Shown here: one piece after another, positions 1 through 3,532 of the stretch
How positions within the stretch are numbered: the first letter of the stretch is position 1
How the letters are laid out: every line of letters starts with the position of its first letter
Source: Candidatus Zixiibacteriota bacterium
GTDB lineage: Bacteria; Zixibacteria; MSB-5A5; GN15; JACZUZ01
NCBI GenBank assembly: GCA_022572905.1
Contig: JACZUZ010000194.1
Span: 1-5,002 of the forward strand
Direction of reading: 5' to 3'
DNA: 5,002 bases
The notes under the pieces: generated by a model
What the model was told of the DNA's origin: nothing
The model's input: the letters and a program-made list of their open reading frames with translations, nothing else
Database searches by the model: none
Translations under genes and position numbers: made by a program

Positions 1-34
1 TTGGTGAGCGCTACGCCCATGGCGGGCGTTAGAT
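1..34 (-). repeat. Possible partial integron attC site
   Basis: Read on the minus strand, 34-28 is ATCTAAC, which matches the attC R'' consensus RYYYAAC. It is followed by a GC-rich stretch with self-complementarity (CGCCC at 13-17 against GGGCG at 24-28 on the plus strand). It lies directly downstream of a small minus-strand ORF, the normal place for attC in a cassette. The other half (L' and R', GTTRRRY) would lie outside the window, so the site cannot be confirmed. No second attC-like site was found further right, and a seven-base match can be accidental. Confidence 0.25.
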
Positions 35-40
35 CACGTT

Positions 41-181
41 CTAGGGGGTTAATCCTCTTTTTGCGATTTCCTCGACCGTCGCTCCAAACGCTCTATACTC
101 GCAATATTCATCTCGCAAAGTGCAGTAATCTTGCACGCAAAACCAGGACAGCTTAGGAAGGGACGCATTTAAGTCTGACAT
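41..181 (-). CDS. Possible small hypothetical protein, 46 aa, next to an attC-like site
   Basis: An ATG-initiated minus-strand frame runs from 181 to a TAG at 43-41 and encodes 46 residues. It starts MSDLNASLPKLSWF and ends VEEIAKRGLTP. It is soluble-looking, with three cysteines (residues 15, 20 and 27) and a charged middle (RDEYCEYR). I do not recognise a family. No Shine-Dalgarno sequence is visible before the ATG. A perfect 7-bp hairpin lies at 185-206, just upstream on this strand. The stop codon is 6 bases before an ATCTAAC box that fits the integron R'' consensus RYYYAAC, which is where a gene-cassette ORF would end. An ORF this short can arise by chance, so the call rests mainly on that placement and on a plausible amino-acid composition. 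Confidence 0.33.
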   Translation of the reverse strand: MSDLNASLPKLSWFCVQDYCTLRDEYCEYRAFGATVEEIAKRGLTP

Positions 182-184
182 CAC

Positions 185-206
185 ATTTGGGCTAATTCAC
201 CCAAAT
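185..206. repeat. Perfect 7-bp inverted repeat
   Basis: ATTTGGG at 185-191 and CCCAAAT at 200-206 are perfect complements separated by 8 bases. No T-run follows on either side, so it does not look like an intrinsic terminator. It lies immediately upstream of the possible minus-strand ORF that starts at 181, so an operator or leader hairpin is possible, but this is unsupported beyond position. Confidence 0.35.
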
Positions 207-395
207 AATGCTCTATATACTCTTTTACCAGGGCTCAGTTGGGATCAGTTTCTGGGAATGCCGGAAATAGTCTTTCGCCAATATTGGTTGAGAAAGACAA
301 TATTGCGCTACTCCCATCAAGCAGTAGGCTTCGGGTTCGAAATTTGCCCCATCAATCGAGTTTCTGTACTCTTTGAAGTAATGCGACGCTGACTC

Positions 396-536
396 ATGTT
401 ACTGGAGGACGCGCAAAACAAGATTGAAACCTGGCGTCAAGACTACAATCTAAACCAACCCCACAGTTCACTGGGATATCAATCTCCGGCGGAGTTCATC
501 GCCCGTTTCAAAGCTCGGGAGACCAAAGTCGCTTGA
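396..536 (+). pseudogene. IS3-family transposase OrfB, C-terminal fragment
   Basis: An open frame from about 396 to a TGA at 534-536 translates as the extreme C-terminus of an IS3-family OrfB (rve integrase catalytic core, DDE type). Characteristic residues are LEDAQNKIETWRQDYN, then QPHSSLGYQSPAEF and a basic tail ending KVA. The glutamate of LEDA lies close to the end of the RNase H-like fold. The DDE active site, the helix-turn-helix OrfA and almost all of OrfB are absent. An in-frame TGA lies at 390-392, and the bases just before (about 380-396) only faintly resemble the expected upstream protein, so the copy is truncated and decayed. A matching right terminal repeat follows 30 bases after the stop. 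It cannot encode an active transposase. Confidence 0.85.
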
Positions 537-550
537 AGCAAAAACACCGC

Positions 551-592
551 AAAACTCTCATTCAAACTGGACCAAAGGTGGGGTGCAGTCTA
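551..592 (+). mobile_element. Right terminal inverted repeat of the IS3-family remnant
   Basis: This stretch follows the transposase stop and contains CTGGACCAAAGGTGGGGTGC (568-587). That is the usual style of an IS3-family right end: a TCCAGTTTGA core and a CTGCACCCC terminus when read inward from the tip on the complementary strand. The same core recurs at 2403-2435 and 3417-3445 in the opposite orientation. The exact tip is uncertain by a few bases because the left end and target duplication of this copy are not in the window. Confidence 0.65.
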
Positions 593-600
593 ATTGATGC

Positions 601-642
601 AGGACTAACTTAAAAAGTGGCACAATTATAGTGGGCAGGACA
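601..642 (-). mobile_element. Solo IS3-type left end (copy A of a 42-bp end motif)
   Basis: Read from 642 leftwards, this is a 42-bp sequence starting TGTCCTGCCCAC and ending AAGTTAGTCCT. It aligns without gaps to 2604-2563 (32 of 42 identical by hand count) and is the same type of end as 3517-3476. In those copies it is the end opposite the TCCAGTTTGA-type end, so I treat it as the left end of an element reading on the minus strand. Its element is missing: within 10 bases to the left lies the right end of the forward-oriented remnant. The copy sits about 90 bases upstream of the DinB-family gene. Confidence 0.6.
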
Positions 643-645
643 TCC

Positions 646-679
646 TTGCTGACAAGGAAGTTTTGTGGGATATTAGAAT
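646..679 (+). promoter_or_regulatory. Weak sigma70-like promoter candidate for the DinB-family gene
   Basis: CTGACA at 649-654 (one mismatch to TTGACA) and TAGAAT at 674-679 (one mismatch to TATAAT) are separated by 19 bases, slightly longer than ideal. They lie between the solo IS end and the DinB-family start, about 50 bases before its ATG. Such matches are common by chance, and the host lineage may use a different promoter consensus. Confidence 0.25.
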
Positions 680-714
680 CAATTTCGTGAGATAAGCGAT
701 AGACAGAATACTTT

Positions 715-719
715 GGAGG
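715..719 (+). promoter_or_regulatory. Ribosome binding site GGAGG deciding the DinB-family start
   Basis: GGAGG lies 11 bases before ATG 731. A longer reading begins at TTG 713, but this motif overlaps that codon and so cannot serve it. That favours the ATG. The spacing is at the long end of normal. Confidence 0.55.
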
Positions 720-730
720 CATTGGAAACT

Positions 731-1231
731 ATGGATGAAAGTTTAATTCGTGAGCACTTGGTGAAACTACTCGGCGGAACGGATGCCCATCTAGATTTTG
801 ACGATATTATCTCTCATTTTCCAGTCGAGCTTCGTACCGTCAAACCTCATGGCGCCGCTCACTCTGCCTGGCAACTCCTTGAACATCTTCGTATTGCTCA
901 ATGGGACATACTGGAATTCAGTCGCAACCCCAACCACATTTCACCAGCATTCCCTGATGGGTATTGGCCCAAAAATGATACCGCTTCCGATGACGAAGCT
1001 TGGGGAAAAAGCTTAAGAGCTTTCCGATCTGACCGTGAAGCATTACAGGATTTAGTAGCCAATCAATCAACCGACCTATTAGCTTCGATACCACACGGCA
1101 CAGGACAAACAATATTTCGTGAATGTTTTGTGGTAGCAAAACACAATTCATATCATCTGGGGCAATTGGTTCTTCTCAGAAGACTTCTTGGCATATGGAA
1201 AGAAGACGGAAACCGGAAGATTGAGATCTGA
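731..1231 (+). CDS. DinB-family (DinB/YfiT-like four-helix) putative metalloprotein
   Basis: The product is 166 aa, the usual size of the DinB/YfiT superfamily, with no signal peptide, so it is probably cytoplasmic. These proteins form a four-helix bundle that binds a divalent metal through three histidines; some members are thiol-dependent transferases or hydrolases and many have no known reaction. The three ligands are recognisable: H52 in AWQLLEHLR and the pair H138 and H142 in [19 protein letters not shown], the family's C-terminal signature. The fragment AFPDGYWP (about 73-80) and the middle helix with [12 protein letters not shown] (94-105) also fit DinB_2-type proteins. I start at ATG 731 because GGAGG lies at 715-719; a TTG at 713 would add six residues. 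The gene stands alone, following a solo IS end and followed by a long non-coding gap, so its context gives no substrate. Confidence 0.88.
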   Translation: MDESLIREHLVKLLGGTDAHLDFDDIISHFPVELRTVKPHGAAHSAWQLLEHLRIAQWDILEFSRNPNHISPAFPDGYWPKNDTASDDEAWGKSLRAFRSDREALQDLVANQSTDLLASIPHGTGQTIFRECFVVAKHNSYHLGQLVLLRRLLGIWKEDGNRKIEI

Positions 1232-1643
1232 GTTATCTCATCGTCAACCATTGGTAGGCAACTTTGGGAACTGCCATAGTTGTTTCTAAATCGGAGCTCT
1301 GAAAGAAATTGATCCTTTCACTCATGGGCCGCCCTGCTTTCATTCGAATTTTCTGTGGCCGTTTAAGCGACCGTTGGAATACCCTAAAGAGTAATATGTA
1401 GATTATCTTCGCGCGGCCGCAACCTTTTCAAATTCCGAAACTTAATCTAAAAGCCTACTTCAGAGCAGCTTGACAAGAGTATTTCTATGTCATACTAATA
1501 GCTAAGAAACAGCTGGTCCTTCAAAGCTCCAAGAGTCGCATTGGTTTGTAAATTTACACTCGGCGCACGGCTACAAACCGCCGAACAAGGTCGAAAGAAG
1601 CTGGAAGTTGAACAAAGATACTCTCTTAGAAATAGTTTGACTA
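1232..1643. other. Long intergenic stretch without a supported gene
   Basis: No frame here has both a credible start and recognisable protein sequence. A minus-strand frame of about 37 codons lies near the left side and lacks a ribosome binding site. On the plus strand an unstarted frame from about 1506 to a TGA at 1638-1640 (containing HGYKPPNKVERSWKLNKDTL) has protein-like composition and could be debris of a decayed gene, but I cannot identify it. A possible promoter lies at 1470-1496. A NotI-type GCGGCCGC palindrome around 1414-1421 stands out only by composition. Confidence 0.5.
1470..1496 (+). promoter_or_regulatory. Possible promoter upstream of the membrane-protein genes
   Basis: A perfect TTGACA lies at 1470-1475. 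The best -10 nearby is CATACT at 1491-1496 (four of six to TATAAT, 15-base spacer), so the second half is weak. It is the best promoter-like match I saw before the 42-aa ORF and DUF420 gene and would give a leader of roughly 140 bases. Confidence 0.28.
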
Positions 1644-1772
1644 ATGGGGAACACTACAATCCTTATCAATCCACACCTTATGTTGTCAATGGCAATTGCT
1701 GTCGCTTTCGTTCTCATCTCCATAGTCATATATGCTACTGCTGCTTATGTGATATTGGTGAGGGATACTTGA
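1644..1772 (+). CDS. Possible 42-aa single-pass membrane protein
   Basis: An ATG at 1644 opens a 42-codon frame ending in TGA at 1770-1772. The product has a short polar N-terminus (MGNTTILINPHL), one strongly hydrophobic segment at about residues 13-38 (SMAIAVAFVLISIVIY, then ATAAYVILV) and a short charged tail, RDT. That is the pattern of a small single-helix inner-membrane protein, which random sequence rarely gives. It ends 49 bases before the DUF420 start on the same strand, so the two may be co-transcribed. Tiny single-helix proteins are common beside haem-copper oxidase genes, and DUF420 genes often sit there; a link is inference. No clear Shine-Dalgarno is visible, and internal ATGs at 1680 and 1689 are alternative starts. 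It could also be the last helix of a truncated larger gene, but an in-frame stop lies just upstream at 1638-1640. Confidence 0.45.
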   Translation: MGNTTILINPHLMLSMAIAVAFVLISIVIYATAAYVILVRDT

Positions 1773-1806
1773 GGATTTTAAGGCCAAAGAATTTCAAAAA
1801 AGTAAA

Positions 1807-1811
1807 AGGAG
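1807..1811 (+). promoter_or_regulatory. Ribosome binding site AGGAG for the GTG-started DUF420 gene
   Basis: AGGAG is placed 10 bases before GTG 1822. It is the clearest Shine-Dalgarno in this part of the window and supports the non-ATG start, since no ATG occurs in frame until far inside the first conserved helices. Confidence 0.65.
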
Positions 1812-1821
1812 CAATATTAAA

Positions 1822-2358
1822 GTGGACACCTCAAAAGACAAGTTTTATATCCCCTTAATAGTTATCATTTCTGTTGTTATCCCTATTGTCGTTGTGATAT
1901 TACTGATAATTCCGGAAAGCGGGAGGGGAGCTCTGGGAAATATAGATGTTTCCTCATTGCCATTATTTCATGCAGTACTTAACGGGACAACTGCTATAAT
2001 GCTTTTACTGGGTTATTATTTTATTCGTAATAAGAGAATAAAAGTGCACAGGTTTTGTATGCTTACTGCATTTGTCCTATCAGCAGTTTTCTTAGGTTCC
2101 TACGTGACTTATCATTACAGCACAGGGCATACACCATTTGAAGGAGAGGGACTTATAAGATACTTCTATTTTTCTATATTGATTTCCCATATTACACTGG
2201 CAGTTACTATAATTCCTTTGGCTTTATTAGCCATATACAGGGCATTAACCGATCAGATTCAAAAACACCGAAAAATTGTTAAGTGGACATTCCCCATCTG
2301 GTTGTATGTTGCGATAACAGGAGTTTTAGTATATTTGTTTATGATTCCATATTATTGA
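1822..2358 (+). CDS. DUF420 family membrane protein (YozB-like)
   Basis: The product is 178 aa with five hydrophobic segments at about residues 9-31, 46-68, 79-98, 114-139 and 152-174, so it is an integral inner-membrane protein. It matches the DUF420 pattern: HAVLNGTTAIMLLLGYYFIR (50-69), a VHRFCM loop (75-80), SYVTYHYSTGHTPF (93-106), ISHITLA (121-127), KHRKIVKW (148-155) and a closing helix with WLYVAITG. Histidines at 50, 76, 98, 123 and 149 recur at helix ends, resembling haem- or copper-handling membrane proteins. The family often lies beside cytochrome c oxidase and SCO genes and is suspected to help oxidase assembly, but no reaction is established. Here no oxidase gene is in the window. 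The start is GTG with a good AGGAG site. The gene is AT-rich compared with the receptor gene on the right, which suggests a different origin. Confidence 0.85.
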   Translation: MDTSKDKFYIPLIVIISVVIPIVVVILLIIPESGRGALGNIDVSSLPLFHAVLNGTTAIMLLLGYYFIRNKRIKVHRFCMLTAFVLSAVFLGSYVTYHYSTGHTPFEGEGLIRYFYFSILISHITLAVTIIPLALLAIYRALTDQIQKHRKIVKWTFPIWLYVAITGVLVYLFMIPYY

Positions 2359-2372
2359 AGCCGATTAATATA

Positions 2373-2391
2373 ATAGTCCTTATAGGACTAT
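2373..2391 (+). terminator. Hairpin after the DUF420 gene, possible terminator
   Basis: ATAGTCCT (2373-2380) and AGGACTAT (2384-2391) form a perfect 8-bp stem with a 3-base loop, starting 15 bases after the DUF420 stop. The downstream bases ATTCGCGTTGT do not form a proper T-run, so termination may be weak. Its location between the gene and a mobile-element boundary favours a terminator over an operator. Confidence 0.5.
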
Positions 2392-2402
2392 ATTCGCGTT
2401 GT

Positions 2403-2606
2403 CTTGACCTGCCCCCAAATTCTGATCCAGTTTGAGAGCTAATGTCTCAGTTGAACAAACGAATCGCCCCAAGCCTCTAATCCTCACCTCGCCCCTTCGC
2501 TCAGATTTGGGTGTGTGTGGTTCGGTTGATAAAGCATACTTTCGCTTGACCTGATCGACGACTGAACTAACTTACAAAGTGGTAGAACTATTGAGGGCTG
2601 GTCAAG
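2403..2606 (-). mobile_element. Mini-element of about 204 bp bounded by IS3-type ends
   Basis: CTTGACCTGCCCCCA at 2403-2417 is an imperfect inverted repeat (13 of 15) of TGAGGGCTGGTCAAG at 2592-2606. Beyond the tips the ends differ in the way left and right ends of an IS3-family element do. The left side carries GATCCAGTTTGAGAG (2424-2438), as in the right end that follows the transposase fragment near 560-592. The right side (2563-2604) is the 42-bp motif also seen at 601-642 and 3476-3517. Only about 120 bp lie between them, too little for a transposase, so this is a non-autonomous or internally deleted copy reading on the minus strand. A second CTTGACCTG at 2545-2553 repeats the tip inside. 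No target duplication is obvious. Confidence 0.6.
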
Positions 2607-2644
2607 ATAAATTGGCAGGCCTAGGTTATATTTCTGGAACATAA

Positions 2645-3394
2645 ATGGGTATACTATTTGACAAGATACTGTCGGAGAGCCCACTCGTCATTGGGCACAG
2701 AGGCGCTCCGCACTTGGCGCATGAGAATACAGTCGAGTCCTTCACTCATGCGATTGACCTAGGCGTTGACGCTATTGAGATTGATGTTCGTAGAACAGTT
2801 GACGGAGTTCTTGTGATACATCATGATGACACGATCATGAATCATTCTGAAAAGATAAGTGGATTGACATATGCACAAGTTTTGCGAGGAAGCAAGAAAG
2901 AAGGATTCAGCGTTCCTACACTTATGGAGACACTTGAATTGTGCCGAGATCGTACTTGCCTTGACATAGAGTTAAAAGAATCTGGATATGAACTAGAAGT
3001 TTACACCCAAGTGAAGGAGCATTTTGAACTGCGAAATGTCCTGTTCAATTCTTTCATCGATGAAAGTGTTCTCAAGTTAACAGAAATTGATAATTGTATT
3101 GAAGTCGGACTGTTGTTAGGCGCTCCACCATCAGCTTCTTTTCCAGTGAGATTCAGTGAACTGTTTCCCTTTAAGAGGATTTGCGTCTGCAAGGCGAAAT
3201 TCGTGTCAACTCATTGGAAATTGCTAAGATTCGGATTTCTAAAAAGGATGAAGCGCACTGAAATCCCAGTTCTCGTGTGGACGGTTGACGATATACGCAG
3301 AGTGACAAGGCTGGCAAAACAGAATGTGGAAGGAATTATCACCAACATACCGGACAAAGTAATTCAAGCATTATCTGATAACACGTCTGTGTAG
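2645..3394 (+). CDS. Glycerophosphodiester phosphodiesterase (GDPD family)
   Basis: The product is 249 aa with no signal peptide, so it is a cytoplasmic, UgpQ-like enzyme. It would hydrolyse glycerophosphodiesters from phospholipid breakdown to glycerol 3-phosphate and an alcohol, using a divalent metal. The family motifs occur in order. HRGAP (18-22) carries the first catalytic histidine and is followed by HENTVESF (26-33). EID (45-47) supplies two metal ligands. HHDDT (59-63) places the second catalytic histidine at H60. DIELK (107-111) carries E109, the third acidic ligand. VWTVDD (211-216) and GIITNIPD (230-237) close the TIM barrel. Length and motifs are complete, so the enzyme is probably functional. 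The ATG at 2645 has a weak GGAA at 2636-2639. The gene stands alone between two IS3-type mini-elements of the same orientation; no glycerophosphodiester transporter is adjacent. Related phosphodiester substrates cannot be excluded. Confidence 0.95.
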   Translation: MGILFDKILSESPLVIGHRGAPHLAHENTVESFTHAIDLGVDAIEIDVRRTVDGVLVIHHDDTIMNHSEKISGLTYAQVLRGSKKEGFSVPTLMETLELCRDRTCLDIELKESGYELEVYTQVKEHFELRNVLFNSFIDESVLKLTEIDNCIEVGLLLGAPPSASFPVRFSELFPFKRICVCKAKFVSTHWKLLRFGFLKRMKRTEIPVLVWTVDDIRRVTRLAKQNVEGIITNIPDKVIQALSDNTSV

Positions 3395-3415
3395 TGAGAG
3401 TGACCGGCCATCAAT

Positions 3416-3517
3416 TGATCTGTACCCAAAATTTCGATCCAGTTAAATATTCACTGTCTTGCCTTTTTCGATAGCAAGATTAGCCTAACAAGTCGTACAA
3501 CTAATGGGGGCAGGTCA
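3416..3517 (-). mobile_element. Mini-element of about 102 bp with paired IS3-type ends
   Basis: TGATCTGTACCCA at 3416-3428 and TGGGGGCAGGTCA at 3505-3517 are inverted with 3 mismatches in 13. The left side continues into TTCGATCCAGTT (3433-3444), the transposase-distal end type. The right side is the 42-bp motif at 3476-3517, about 29 of 42 identical to 2563-2604. The two ends almost meet, leaving about 30 bases that include a TCTTGC/GCAAGA stem (3457-3462 and 3474-3479). It has the same orientation as the mini-element at 2403-2606 and lies between the phosphodiesterase stop and the receptor stop, 15 bases short of the latter. Being transcribed from both sides, it may also act as a hairpin between convergent genes. 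Confidence 0.6.
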
Positions 3518-3532
3518 GTCCACGACGGGAAA

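Noticed and set aside
277..308. Two copies of CAATATTG in an inverted arrangement
   Set aside because: Each 8-mer is itself palindromic and AT-rich. The outer bases match only partly (9 of 11), and no gene start depends on it.
330..356. GGTTCGAAAT resembling a tRNA T-loop
   Set aside because: The flanking bases do not form the required 5-bp T-stem, and no acceptor, D or anticodon arms can be drawn around it.
918..1151. Minus-strand ORF of 77 codons inside the DinB-family gene
   Set aside because: It is the antisense shadow of a gene with clear family motifs and has no recognisable domain.
1245..1355. Minus-strand frame of about 37 codons starting MKAGRPMSER
   Set aside because: There is no ribosome binding site, no recognisable motif and no supporting context; its length is within chance expectation.
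1541..1858. Plus-strand ORF of 105 codons starting with TTG
   Set aside because: It has a TTG start without a ribosome binding site, low-complexity cysteine- and histidine-rich sequence that is the frame-shifted reading of the hydrophobic 42-aa ORF, and it overruns the well-supported DUF420 start.
2546..2632. Outward promoter from the mini-element into the phosphodiesterase gene
   Set aside because: TTGACC at 2546-2551 has no acceptable -10 at the right distance, and TATATT at 2627-2632 has no -35 at the right distance and would leave only a few bases of leader.
2484..2684. Minus-strand ORF of 66 codons overlapping the phosphodiesterase start
   Set aside because: It crosses the IS-type end at 2563-2604 and the 5' end of the phosphodiesterase gene. 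The part inside the mini-element has only a faint likeness to IS3 OrfA/OrfB N-termini, too weak to call.
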